This document shows positions 26,460-37,135 of a stretch of DNA of 64,000 nt, one piece after another (within the stretch, counting starts at the first letter, position 1; every line of letters starts with the position of its first letter). The position numbers and the translations under genes were made by a program. The stretch comes from Salvelinus alpinus (lineage: Eukaryota > Chordata > Actinopteri > Salmoniformes > Salmonidae): the NCBI RefSeq assembly GCF_045679555.1, contig NC_092092.1:18765469-18829468 (forward strand). Direction: 5' to 3'. A model generated the notes under the pieces. The model was given only the letters and a program-made list of their open reading frames with translations, ran no database searches and had not been told where the DNA came from.

Positions 26460-27540
26460 ATATGCCGATTTGGCTATCGCTTTCAGTAAGAGGAAGGCGA
26501 CCCAATTACCACCCCATCGTCGAGGGGACTGCGCAATAAACCTCCTGAAGAACGCTGCACTTCTTAGGAGTCACGTGTACCCATTGTCCCAGGAGGAGAC
26601 AGTGGCTATGGAGACATATGTCGCTGAATCGCTGGGACAGTGGTACATTCGGCCCTCCACATCACCCGTCTCCTCAAGCTTCTTTTTAGTGGAGAAGAAG
26701 GAGGGAGGTCTGCGTCCGTGCATTGATTATCGAGGTCTAAATTCTATCACAGTGGGGTTTAGTTACCCACTACCTCTCATCGCTACGGCGGTGGAATCAT
26801 TTCACAGGGCGCGCTTCTTCACAAAACTGGACCTGAGGAGTGCGTATAATCTGGTGCGTATCCGGGGAGGAGAAGAGTGGAAAACCGCATTTAGTACTAC
26901 ATCTGGCCATTATGAGTACCTTGTCATGTCATATGGGTTGGAGAATTCTCCAGCCGTCTTCCAATCCTTCGTAGATGAGATTCTCCGAGACCTGCACGGG
27001 CAGGGAGTGGTAGTGTACATTGATGACATCCTGATCTATTCTGCCACACGCGCGGCGCACGTGTCTCTGGTGCGTAAGATACTTGGGCGACTGCTGGAGC
27101 ATGACCTGTATGTCAAGGCCGAGAAATGTGTATTCTTCAAACAGGCCGTTTCCTTCCTGGGTTATCGTATTTCCACCTCCGGGGTGGTAATGGAGTGTGA
27201 CCGCGTTACAGCCGTGCGTAATTGGCCGACTCCGACCACGGTGAAAGAGGTGCAGCGGTTTTTAGGGTTTGCCAATTACTACCGGAGGTTTATCCAGGGT
27301 TTTGGTCAGGTGGCTACTTCCATTACCTCACTGCTGAAGGGAGGACCGGCGCGCTTGCGTTGGTCAGCAGAGGCGGGCAGAGCTTTCAGTCGTCTGAAGG
27401 AGCTGTTCACCAATGCGCCCGTGTTGGCGCATCCGGACCCCTCTTTAGCGTTCATAGTGGAGGTGGCCGCGTCCGAGGCGGGGGTAGGGGCCGTGCTGTC
27501 CCAGCGCGCCACCAAAGTGGCGTGCCACCAAAGCTCTGCC
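26430..27540 (+). pseudogene. Gypsy reverse transcriptase and start of RNase H
   Basis: The frame covering 26,407-27,612 is open without stops. Reverse transcriptase motifs in order: [49 protein letters not shown] (first catalytic aspartate), [16 protein letters not shown], and [11 protein letters not shown] (the YIDD catalytic pair). Then [11 protein letters not shown] and [12 protein letters not shown] lead to the RNase H domain, whose first aspartate is replaced: [19 protein letters not shown] has alanine where relatives have VDAS. Near 27,520-27,550 a small shift at a T run breaks the frame. The polymerase copied the element's RNA into DNA in cytoplasmic particles; this copy is inactive. 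Confidence 0.9.
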
Positions 27541-28410
27541 CTTGTGCTTTTTTTTCGAGGAAGCTCGGTCCGGCGGAGCGAAACTATGACATGGGGGACC
27601 GGGAGTTGTTAGCTGTAGTCAAGGCTCTGAAGGTGTGGAGACATTGGCTTGAGGGGGCTAAGCACCCTTTTCTCATCTGGACTGACCATCGTAATCTCGA
27701 GTATATTCGGGCAGCGAGGAGAATGAATCCGCGTCAGGCTAGATGGGCCATGTTCTTTACCCGGTTTCGCTTCACCATCTCGTACCGGCCAGGCTCCCAA
27801 AACACTAAGGCCGACGCGCTGTCCCGCCTCTATGATACCGAGGAGCGGTCCGTCGAGCCGACCCCTATCATTCCACCTTCATGTCTCGTGGCACCGGTAG
27901 TATGGGAGGTGGACGTGGAGAGAGAGAGGGCATCACGGTTAGAGCCTGCCCCCCCTCAGTGTCCAGCAGGGGCTCAGTACGTACCGAGGGGGGTCCGTGA
28001 TAAATTAATACGTTGGGCTCATACTCTACCCTCCTCGGGTCATCCTGGCATCGAGAGGACAGTGCGGAGCCTTAGGGGGAGGTACTGGTGGCCCACGTTG
28101 GCTAAGGACGTGAGATTTTATGTCTCCTCCTGCTCGGTGTGCGCTCAGAGCAAGGCTCCTCGACACTTGCCTAGAGGGAAGTTACAGCCCCTCCCCGTTC
28201 CACAACGGCCGTGGTCACACTTGTCGGTGGACTTCCTCACCGACCTTCCCCCGTCCCAGGGAAGTACAACGATCCTGGTTGTTGTGGATCGGTTTTCTAA
28301 GTCCTGCCGTCTCATCCCGTTGCCTGGTCTCCCTACGGCCCTGCAGACTGCGGAGGCCCTGTTTACCCATGTCTTCCGGCACTACGGGGTGCCTGAGGAC
28401 ATGTGGGCAG
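27540..28410 (+). pseudogene. Gypsy RNase H C-terminus and truncated integrase
   Basis: Continuing in a different frame (open from 27,222, meaningful from about 27,540): [20 protein letters not shown] and [13 protein letters not shown] belong to RNase [10 protein letters not shown] is the typical connection. The integrase zinc-binding region follows with [18 protein letters not shown] and [10 protein letters not shown] (HHCC type), then [16 protein letters not shown] with the first catalytic aspartate of the integrase core, and VVVDRFSK. The text stops making sense after [10 protein letters not shown] at about 28,400, just before the second catalytic aspartate would come. The remaining core, chromodomain-type tail and 3' region are deleted. 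Confidence 0.85.
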
Positions 28411-28439
28411 GTTTCTGCGGTCACACCCATCTTCCATTC

Positions 28440-28457
28440 CCCAGTCAATTCGTGACA
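28440..28457 (+). repeat. 18-bp remnant of the Gypsy 3' LTR
   Basis: cccagtcaattcgtgaca is identical to the last 18 bp of the 5' LTR (25,040-25,057) and is followed by the GTTGG target duplication. It marks the true right end of the insertion. Confidence 0.85.
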
Positions 28458-28850
28458 GTTGGACTGTATTGGAGAGTCTCAGTCTTAAATCATTTTCCAG
28501 ACACAGGCTGTGCCTGTATTTAGTTTTCATGCTAGTGACGGCCGAGAATCCACTCTCACATGCTGTATATATATATATTTATTTATTTATTTATTTTGTT
28601 CCTATTTAAAAAAGAAATGTGAATCACGTTTTTATTTGGCGTTGCCCCGACGGTATTGCGCGTATCCCAGTTTGGGAATACCTGCTTTACAGTATATACT
28701 CCAAGTCATAGCAGCCTTGAGAATAGCCAATACAGTCATTTATCCATTCTCCAATTGATGCCAGTAAAAGGAGTAATACATCCCCTTAACTCTTACTCAG
28801 ATAGGTATGAATGAGGGCTGGAAATGGACACATACAGTAGCCTATGCATG

Positions 28851-28962
28851 AGTCCCAAATGACACTCTATGACCTATATAGTGCTCTACTTTTGACCAGG
28901 GCCCTATATAGCCCTAAAGTAGTGCACTACACATGGACTACGGTGCCATTTGGGATGTACCC
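28851..28962. repeat. Short palindromic interspersed repeat (copy 4)
   Basis: gtcccaaatgacactct, atagtgctctacttttgacc, agggccctatatagccct, agtagtgcactacac, then ggtgccatttgggatg. The arms are clear inverted repeats around agggccct. Confidence 0.75.
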
Positions 28963-30170
28963 ATTCAGTAGCCGATAAAACAACCTCAGCTGTAGTCACA
29001 GTAACTACCGGCCTCCATTCAGCTAATGTTGGATCCTAATGGAGGCTTACAGGAGGTCAATAGGAAATACATTAGCAAAATAAAATACACTAATTCGCTT
29101 TTTGCAGAACTGAGCTTTGTGTAAGGCTGATGTGTCAGCTGCACTCCTGTATTCAGATCATAATGATGAGTCAGGCTACTGTCATTTCACTTTTTTTATG
29201 CGATGGGCTTTGTCTGTATTCAGTTCATTCATGATGGGTTAGACTACTATCATCTGACGATCTCTTTTTTTTCTCCTTTGAGTTTTCCTTTTCCTCTGAG
29301 CCATGCTTGTATCACCCACTACTACTGCTTCTCCCAAGGCAACAACAACCCTCTAGAAGCATGGATCAGGAGGAGAGGAGAGGCCGCTGGGCATTCAGCC
29401 AAATGAGCCACTCACCTTCCTTCCACTAAACCTAGAACTGCTACTTCCCCCAAAAGACACTTAATCCATCCCCATCGCTTCTTCCACAATCATCCCGCTC
29501 TGTTAGTCATCCCTGCCCCTCTTCTTCTTCTCTCTACTGACCTGGAACTCCTGCAACTCCCCCCCAAATACTATTCAATCCCCATCAGGATTGGGGTCAA
29601 CTACATTTCAAATAAATATGAGGACAATTGGAAATGGAATTTCAGTTTACTTCCTGAATAGACTGAATTGAAATGGACTAGACCGCAACTCTGATCAACA
29701 TCACCCCCAGCCAGGCCTTTTACTTATCCCAACCTGCTGTATCTGTGCTCAAATGCTGTGTGGGTTCTCTCCCCCATAGACTCCTGGCCTGACTGTTGCC
29801 ATCTGACCCGTATTCAGAATGTGGGACCACTTGGACTTCCCATGGCATCCCCATACTTTCAGATGATGCTGCCATCGCTAAAGGTCGGCTGTGCATCACC
29901 CCAGACGCATGGCAATAGGATTAATAATACTTTTTTTCTATTTTCCACACTACAGTAAACTAACTGAAATGAATGGAACTTGACGGGCTGAGAAATTAAT
30001 TTTAACAGGGATTAGCCAAATAGCTATTGAGGATGTAGTGAGGCTTTTAGTGCTGTAACTAACCAACACAACATCCATTCTCTTCGAGCTAGTGTTGACC
30101 ATTACTTAAAATAAATTGACGGTTTCCAGTGGCTAGGCTGGACATATGGAGGAAGACATAGACAATGCCT
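28963..30170. other. No recognisable feature
   Basis: Mixed sequence with short frames only. No repeat, RNA gene or exon pattern stood out. Could be unique intronic or intergenic DNA. Confidence 0.4.
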
Positions 30171-30266
30171 GCCTCCCAAATGGCATCCTATTTCCTACAT
30201 AGTGCAATAGTATGGGTGCTGGTCAAAAGTAGTGCAGTATATAGGGAATATGTTGCCCTTTGGAAC
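30171..30266. repeat. Short palindromic interspersed repeat (copy 5)
   Basis: ctcccaaatggcatcctatt, ctacatagtgcaatagt, ggtcaaaagtagtgcagtat, then gggaatatgttgccctttgg. Immediately precedes the 27-bp minisatellite. Confidence 0.7.
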
Positions 30267-30279
30267 ATTGCCTAGCTCT

Positions 30280-30503
30280 GGCAATGAATCGGGTACCTTG
30301 GCGGGCACTGTTGAATCGGGTACCTTGGCGGGCACTGTTGAATCGGGTACCTTGGCGGGCACTGTTGAATCGGGTACCTTGGCGGGCACTGTTGAATCGG
30401 GTACCTTGGCGGGCACTGTTGAATCGGGTACCTTGGCGGGCACTGTTGAATCGGGTACCTTGGCGGGCACTGTTGAATCTGGTACCTTGGCGGGCACTGT
30501 TGA
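30280..30503. repeat. 27-bp minisatellite, about 8 units
   Basis: Unit gaatcgggtaccttggcggg plus cactgtt (27 bp), nearly identical between units, with one T variant at about 30,480. Each unit has a KpnI-type GGTACC. A multiple-of-three unit without stops leaves frames open on both strands (nonapeptides ESGTLAGTV and KVPDSTVPA), which is not evidence of a protein. Confidence 0.95.
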
Positions 30504-30510
30504 ATATAAA

Positions 30511-31868
30511 GGACTGGTTATTATTCTCAGATTTCATACACAGTCTGTCTTTCTAAGACATTAAGAACAAATAAATGAATACAACAATGGTTGCTGTGTC
30601 CAGACTACATTGGGAATGTTACAACATGTAACGATAGCCATGAACCTCCCTCTTTCTCAAGGGAGACCTACCTGTACTGGCACTGTTTGTTGAGCATATG
30701 CTGGTAAGGTGAAGCTGAGGTAAGTTAACCATTGCGATATCTTTGGACTATCTGAGGATTTGAAATCTAGGAATATGAGGTGGATTGAACATGGTCTTGT
30801 TGTTCTATTCTCCACTGAAAGCTCCATGATCCTGAAAGACACAGTCTGCATCACGATTTTCCACCTTTCTCACCACATTTTCTTGCATGGATTTAACACG
30901 GGTGGGAACTCCATCCAGCCAATGAGTACACCAACCTCCCAAAACGGGGAGTGTAAAGGTACACACTTCTGGAAAAGGAAGGAGAATTGGAACGTAGATT
31001 ACATTCTTGGTAGCTTTCAGCACCTTGGACAGCACCAGTGAGGGCTAGAGGAAGACCCTGACCATTGCACCTCATGTACTTCACTCATCTCTATTTCAAT
31101 TTTGGATGCCTCACATCATTCACAATATTTTGTGTCCTTCCTGATCGCCATATTAAAGCTTTATAGCTACAATTATATCTGAGTTTACTCACTGGAGCTC
31201 TAAGCATTTCCATGGTTACTATGAATAATGCATATTCTCACTCCACTAAAATGACTCGAATGACGTCAACAGCTGCGTCACCAAACATCTTTATTTCACA
31301 TTCAAATATATTTAGTGCTGTTACTGTATGTATGGAGGGATTGGAGATATTCAGCTGATTATAGTAAACAATGTATTATGATTGAAAGGAAAATCTATCA
31401 AATGAAAACCTAAAATACATCATTATATATTTTTTACATGTATCCACATTTATAATCTATTATGGTACACTGAAAGAGCTTCAGTATTTGTTAATCACAA
31501 ACATTTGAAACAGAGATAATGAATACATTTGATATTCTAATAAACTGATTCATTCATTAAGCTAAATTATTTTGCTGGACATTTATGTGAATCAACTTGA
31601 GCTGTAACCATGTTAAAACATTACACGACAAAACAGAAGCTAATAAATTCAAATTAGATAATCACATCAGCTTTAGCAAAACACAAATAAATAACTGAAT
31701 ATATTAATCTGCAGCTATTAGCTAGACCTTAGCTATCTATCTGTGCAGCGGGCTTTTTAGGGCAGATAAAAGACTTGGAGCGTGAAGATACTTATTTAAT
31801 TTTAATTGTTAAAGTGCTGGATTGTACTGGAGCTAATACGTAGACTTCCTCATGCACAGACATAGCGC
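30511..31868. other. No recognisable feature
   Basis: 30,640-31,080 has short overlapping minus-strand frames (for example 30,805-31,035, with WCTHWLDGVPTRVKSMQENV) that I could not assign; they are interrupted by stops. 31,100-31,860 is AT-rich and featureless. Confidence 0.35.
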
Positions 31869-32121
31869 ACACTCTTAGAATAAAAGGTTCCAAAAGGGTT
31901 CTTCAGCTGTCCCCATAGGAGAACCCTTTTTGATTCCTGGTAGAACCTGTTTAGGTTCCATGTAGAACCCTCTGTGGAAAGGGTTCATCTGTGGAAATGG
32001 TTCTACATGGAACCCAAAAGGGTACTACCCTGATCCAAAAAGGATTCTACGAAGACTTCTCCTATGGGGACAACCAAAGAACCCTTTTAGGTTCTAGATA
32101 GCATCTTTTTTTCTAAGAGTG
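31869..32121. mobile_element. Palindromic MITE, full copy
   Basis: It starts cactcttagaataaaaggt and ends ctttttttctaagagtgca. Arms include ttcagctgtccccatagga paired with tcctatggggacaaccaaa, and gttccatgtagaaccct paired with ggttctacatggaacc. The entire element is close to a hairpin of about 250 bp. Other copies: 21,936-22,077 (half) and 47,059-47,272. Confidence 0.8.
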
Positions 32122-32157
32122 CAGTGTTATCACCATAGTCATAAAATATAGTAGGTA

Positions 32158-32340
32158 CCAAGAAAGAGAGGAGAGGAAATGAGAGGAGAGGAGAGGAAAG
32201 GAAATGAGAGGGAAGGAGAGGAAACAACAGAAAGGGACAAGAGAGGAATGAAAGGAAAGGAAAGGAGAGGAAAGAGAGGAGAGGTGACGGGAGAGGAGAA
32301 GATAGGAAAGGGGTGGGAAAGAGAGGGGAGTGGAGAGGGG
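32158..32340. repeat. Purine-rich tract (left of LINE)
   Basis: Repetition of gagaggagaggaaa-like units, nearly all G and A. It continues on the far side of the inserted LINE at 33,590-33,910. Confidence 0.85.
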
Positions 32341-33590
32341 ATCAAATCAAATTAAATTGTATTTGTCACATACACATGGTTAGCAGATGTTAATGTGAGT
32401 GTAGCGAAATGCTTGTGCTTCTAGTTCCGACAATGCAGTAATAACCAACGAGTAATCTAACCTAACAATTTCACAACAGCTACCTTATACACACAAGTGT
32501 AAGGGGATGAAGAATATGTACATAAAGATATATGAATGAGTGATGGTACAGAACGGCATAGGCAAGATGCAGTAGATGGTATCGAGTAAATTATATACAT
32601 ATGAGATGAGTAATGTAGGGTATGTCAACATATAAAAGTGCCATTGTTTAAAGTGGCTAGTGATACATGTATTACATAAAGATGGCAAGATGCAGTAGGT
32701 GGTATAGAGTACAGTATATACATATGAGATGAGTAATGTAGGGTATATAAACATTATATTAAGTGGCATTGTTTAAAGTGGCTAGTGATACATGTATTAC
32801 ATAAAAATGGCTAGATGCAGTAGGTGGTATAGAGTACAGTATATACATATGAGATGCGTAATGTAGGGTATGTAAACATTATATTAAGTGGCATTGTTTA
32901 AAGTGGCTAGTGATAAAAAAATGTAGATGTATGGCAGCAGCCACTCAATGTTAGTGATGGCTGTTTAACAGTCTGATGGCCTTGAGATAGAAGCTGTTTT
33001 TCATTCTCTCGGCCCCTGCTTTGATGCACCAGTACTGACCTTGCCTTCTGGATGATAGCGGGGTGAACAGGCAGTGGCTCGGGTGGTTGCTGTCCTTGAT
33101 GGTCTTTATGGCCTTCCTGTGACATCGGGTGGTGTAGGTGTCCTGGAGGGCAGGTAGTTTGCCCCCGGTGATGCGTTGTGCAGACCTCACCACCCTCTGG
33201 AGAGCCTTACGGTTGTGGGCGGAGCAGTTGCCGTACCAGGCGGTGATATAGCCCAACAGGATGCTCTCGATTGTGCATCTGTAAAAGTTTGTGAGTGTTT
33301 TCGGTGACAAGCCGAATTTCTTCTGCCTCCGGAGGTTGAAGAGGCACTGCTGCGCCTTCTTCACCACGCTGTCTGTGTGGTTGGACCAATTCAGTTTGTC
33401 CGTGATGTGTACGCTGAGGAACTTAAAACTTTCTACCCTCTCCACTACTGTCCCGTCGATGTGGATAGGGGGGGGGGGTGCTCCCTCTGCTGTTTCCTGA
33501 AGTCCACTATCATCTCCTTTGTTTTGTTGACGTTGAGTGTGAGGTTATTTCCTGACACCACACTCCGAGGGGCCTCACCTCCTCCCTGTA
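32341..33590 (-). mobile_element. 5'-truncated LINE (I/Nimb-like family), minus strand
   Basis: The 3' end at 32,341 has the atcaaatcaaattaaatt tail; the 3' UTR contains three ~125-bp tandem units (32,555-32,915). The coding end at 33,445-32,951 reads VESFKFLSVHITDKLNWSNH, AQQCLFNLRRQKKFGLSPKT, NFYRCTIESILLGYITAWYG and IKDSNHPSHCLFTPLSSRRQ, the reverse transcriptase C-terminus of this family. Upstream text to 33,590 continues in a broken frame. The upper RT and endonuclease are absent. Another copy on the plus strand is at 43,230-45,390. Confidence 0.85.
32555..32915. repeat. ~125-bp tandem repeat in LINE 3' UTR, three units
   Basis: Units begin ggcaagatgcagtaggtggt and contain catatgagatgagtaatgta, ggcattgtttaaagtggcta and gtgatacatgtattacataa. 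The third unit is shortened. Confidence 0.9.
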
Positions 33591-33910
33591 GGATAGGAAA
33601 GGAGAGGAGAAGAGCGGGGAAAGGAAAGTAGGTGTGGAGAGGAGGGGATGGGAGGGGATAGGAGGGGAGGCAAGGGGAGGGGAAAGAGAGGAAAGAAGAG
33701 CAGAAAATAGTAGAGGAGGGGAGTGGAGAGGAGTGGAGGGGAGAGAAGAGGGGAATGGAGAGGGAAAAAAAGGATAGAAGAGGAGTGGGGAGGCGAGGGG
33801 AGGCGAGGGGAGGGGAGGGGAGGGGAGGGGGAGGAAACTAAAGGAGTTGGGGAGAGGTGAGAGGAGAGAATAAGAGAGGAGGGGAGAGGATAGGGGAGGA
33901 GGAGAAGGGA
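33590..33910. repeat. Purine-rich tract (right of LINE)
   Basis: aggggaggagagg-type repetition, over 95% purine. Same character as 32,158-32,340, so the LINE probably landed within one tract. 33,911-34,750 beyond it shows no recognisable feature. Confidence 0.85.
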
Positions 33911-34754
33911 GGACTATCACCACCACAGCCCTCAACATACAGCAGGTACCAAGAAGCTATGCTACCTGTCCTTATAAAAATGATTTTTGGTATTAAATGT
34001 TTTATTACATTTTGAAACCAAACCATAATGATTCCTGGGATGATTCCTCTTACAGTGCCTTCAAATCTATTGAATCAGCCATCCCAAATTTGTAACAATT
34101 CAGCTACTGTATGTATAGCATGTGGATATTGTGACCCTCTATCCACAGAGCTGTACCTTATGACAACTTGCACCAAAAAAAACGACTATTCAAAGAACAG
34201 CCATGGTTACATCCCAAGTGGAAGCATATTGAGATTGGGTTCCTAGTCACACAGTCTTTGTTTTCAGTATCACAATGATGCTGGTCCTTGGTAGACACAT
34301 TTTGGTTCCAGTTTATAAGGACTTGCATGGCAACAACAACACTCTCTGTTGAAGAATAACCACGGCTGAATTCCAAGTGCCCGGGAATCATAATTGGATG
34401 GGGTGTAGTACAACATGTAGCAATGATGCTAGTCCTCTATATCGTTGCTAGGAGCTTGTGGTTCCAGCTGGATTGGGATCAATGGCTCTAGCTGGGAGAT
34501 TATAGTAATCCAGACGATAGGTTAGTGCAACATGCTCCAGGATTTGGTGGAGATGAGGAGAGAGCTGGGGAAAGCGTCTAAGGAACAGATAAAATAGAGT
34601 AATCTCCTCGGCTCTTTAAGGGTGGTTGGTAGTCGGTGGTCGAAGGCCCATCCTAATCCACTGGGAAGTTCTAAAGAAAGGATGAAATTCAAACCATCGT
34701 TGGATCGTTGATCATCTGAATGACGAAGACCTACTGATCATAAATTATTTTGGG

Positions 34755-35240
34755 TAGGTTATTTTCTAAATGTAATCTGTTACAGTTACTAGTTACCTGT
34801 CCAAAATTGTAAATCAGTAATATAATTTTTGGAATACCGAAAGTAACGTAATCTAATTACTTTGAGTAACTTTTGGATTACTGTCCCCTTAGGCATTAGA
34901 AGACTACAGAAAAGATCTATCAAACTAATTTGGTGTGTAATTTAGTGGTCTCTGACTTGTGGTCTCAGGTGGAACAAACTTAAATTGTGGCTTTTTTTAA
35001 TGCTGAATTGAATGTCATTGAGAAAACTGAAAGGTGTCAATGTATTTTTTCGCAAACATCTTTTCAGAATGAAAAAATTATCCAAGAAGTAATCATCTAG
35101 TTTTCCAAAAGTATCTGTAATCTGATTACAATAGTTTTGTTGGTAACGTAACTGATTACAGGAAGAAGAAAAAAATAGAAAAAAATATTTTTAAAAATGC
35201 ATTATATATCAGATTACATGTAATGGATTACACTACAAAG
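34755..35240. repeat. Interspersed repeat with inverted GTAATC/GATTAC motifs
   Basis: Contains tgtaatctgttacagttact, aacgtaatctaattactttg, gtaatctgattacaatag and cagattacatgtaatggatt. The ends face each other as inverted repeats. I recognise the motif as a common fish non-autonomous DNA transposon pattern, but cannot name the superfamily. Confidence 0.5.
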
Positions 35241-35304
35241 CCTGAAGTGTGTTTGAGCTAGTGCAGGTCAAAAACCTACAGTTAATAGTGCAAATGATTG
35301 TAAA

Positions 35305-35421
35305 GGGTTATAGTAAAGCAGCATAATAGGGGCCTGGAGAAAGGCCACTATAAGATGCAGTGTGCTAAACAGGAAGTGGTGAATGATGTGTGCAGTTATT
35401 TCACCTTATAGAGAGAGAGAG
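35305..35421. repeat. Duplicated segment, copy 1
   Basis: About 117 bp starting gggttatagtaaagcagcat and ending ttatttcaccttatagagag, matching 45,404-45,518 with two substitutions and a short indel. It leads directly into a TG microsatellite in both places. Confidence 0.9.
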
Positions 35422-35621
<200 letters not shown>

Positions 35622-35935
35622 AACAGTCAGGCCAGGAGCCTATGTGGAATGGCCTTGCACTGTAGAGTTGTTGACATACTGTATATCAAACACATGGCAA
35701 ATATGTTAGTTTGGTACTGTTGATCAGCACACATTTGGATTCAAATGTCAAGAAGACAGGAGAAGGAGTGTACTGGAATGTATTATGGATGTTAGAGAAG
35801 CTAGTGAGTTTTTCTGATGCTAGCAAACACTGCACAACAGAGTTGCTGTTTACATGTAACATTAGCTAACCATTTTTTTTCTCAACAGTTTGAGTTGTGT
35901 CCTGTCTGACAGTGAAATGTGGCTACCTCTTACAG

Positions 35936-35995
35936 TGACTTGGACTATAAGGCAGATAGTAGGAAAGAGGATGAGGTGGCCTACAGCGAGATGAG
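35936..35995 (+). other. Candidate host exon, 60 nt
   Basis: A pyrimidine-rich CCTCTTACAG precedes it and GTACAG follows. The 60 nt encode DLDYKADSRKEDEVAYSEM in one frame with split codons at both edges, so it could be included without changing frame. The charged composition with a tyrosine would suit a cytoplasmic linker. I do not recognise the protein. Chance open frames of this size are common; confidence is low. 35,621-35,935 and 35,996-36,460 hold nothing else I can identify. Confidence 0.25.
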
Positions 35996-36459
35996 GTACA
36001 GTACATAGAGACATCTGGAGAGATATCTGGGGTCATCCCCCCCGTTTCCTCCTCCTGGCAAGCCGACTCAGACCAGTGGAGCAGTGATAGAAAAGCTGCC
36101 ATGTCATGCTACTGATCTCACCTTCCTTAGCCAGCCCAACAAAACACAAAAGCCGGTCGGCGCGATAATAGTAGGCTTTGGTTGAAGCTCAATGTTAAAT
36201 TCAAATCTCCCTATCATGACATATAAGCCAATATAACACCAATGGCGATGACAATTCGCAAATTACCTTGATTGGAGATACACAACACACTCCCTGCCTC
36301 TAGTCATGAGCCATCTGGCTGTTACCGAGAACCACATACCAGATTTTTAACAGGGTCGTTAGCACTAGGGGGAAAAAACACAATGTCTTGCCCCGACCTA
36401 CTGTAGCTCAATATATAGGCATAGGATAAGAAGTAGACTACAGCGTCCATAAAGTGACC

Positions 36460-37130
36460 ATTACAGGCTGACCACACCACTCGTGTTGCATGCGCTAGCG
36501 TTGCAAAATAAATTTAGGAATCTATGTTATTCAATTATTGCACCCACACTGCTTGCGAGCATCAACGAGCGTCTGCGTTGCCAAGGGCTAAAATAGAAGT
36601 CATTCCTATTTCTGACGCAGATCGCGTTGCAAGTCCTGCCTCTCCCATCTCCTCATTGATTTATAGAAGCAGGTACCCACGTGCCATCTCCTCATTGGTT
36701 ATACCCACGTGGGTGATTGAAAGACGAACTGTGTTGCTGGTCGGTGTAGTAATACCATGAAAGTTTAGATGCCAATCACCATATATGTTCAAAGATGAAA
36801 AAGCCTGGAAGGAGGAGAGATGACTAGAAACGATTCAGTTGACCGTTTTATGTGTGGATTAATTGTAGAGGAGTAGAGGAGCTTGTGCCTTTCAGGTAAA
36901 AAACAACTCAAAGTATATATCCCAGGACAAATTAGCTAGCAACAGCAAGCAAGCTAAATAGGACAAATTAGCTAGCAACAGCAAGCAAGCTAAATAGGAC
37001 AAATTAGCTAGCAAGTGCAAGCTAACTAGCTAAATTGCCATACATGTTTAATGCTTTTCGACCTGTCCCCAAATTAATGTCATTGGTTCAGAGTTTGTTT
37101 TTATATTTTAACCTGCGTGTCGTGATACAT
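36460..37130. repeat. Interspersed repeat containing a 36-bp tandem repeat
   Basis: Text such as gcatgcgctagcgttgcaaa, cccatctcctcattgattta, ggttatacccacgtgggtga and acctgtccccaaattaatgt is familiar to me from many salmonid loci, so it is probably an interspersed repeat of unknown class. At 36,924-37,026 a 36-bp unit (aggacaaattagctagcaac, agcaagcaagctaaat) is present nearly three times. Confidence 0.5.
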
Positions 37131-37135
37131 TTTTA

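Larger units (their letters stand above)
24657..28457 (+). mobile_element. Ty3/Gypsy LTR retrotransposon, internally deleted
   Basis: The element starts tgtcacgactcccgcc and ends caattcgtgaca, flanked on both sides by GTTGG (24,652-24,656 and 28,458-28,462), the expected 5-bp target duplication. Gene order is gag, protease, reverse transcriptase, RNase H, integrase, as in Ty3/Gypsy. It lacks most of integrase, everything downstream and nearly the whole 3' LTR. GC content and coding density exceed the neighbourhood. The element inserted in the hAT relic. Confidence 0.9.
24292..28684. mobile_element. hAT-type (ZBED-like) non-autonomous relic split by a Gypsy element
   Basis: The left end cagtggttcccacact at 24,292 and the right end cccagtttgggaatacctg at 28,684 resemble hAT termini. 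Left part: 24,292-24,656; right part: 28,458-28,684, after the Gypsy insertion. The right part holds text I recognise as belonging to fish ZBED-type hAT elements (gagagtctcagtcttaaatc, gtgacggccgagaatccact), then a jump to the terminus. The transposase gene is deleted. A (tatt)n tract lies at about 28,575-28,600. An 8-bp target duplication is not clear. Confidence 0.55.

Noticed and set aside
30195..30564. Tandem nine-residue repeat proteins on both strands
   Set aside because: Products of the 27-bp minisatellite.
30805..31084. Minus-strand host exon near 31 kb
   Set aside because: Short overlapping frames with stops, no clear splice sites and no protein that I recognise.
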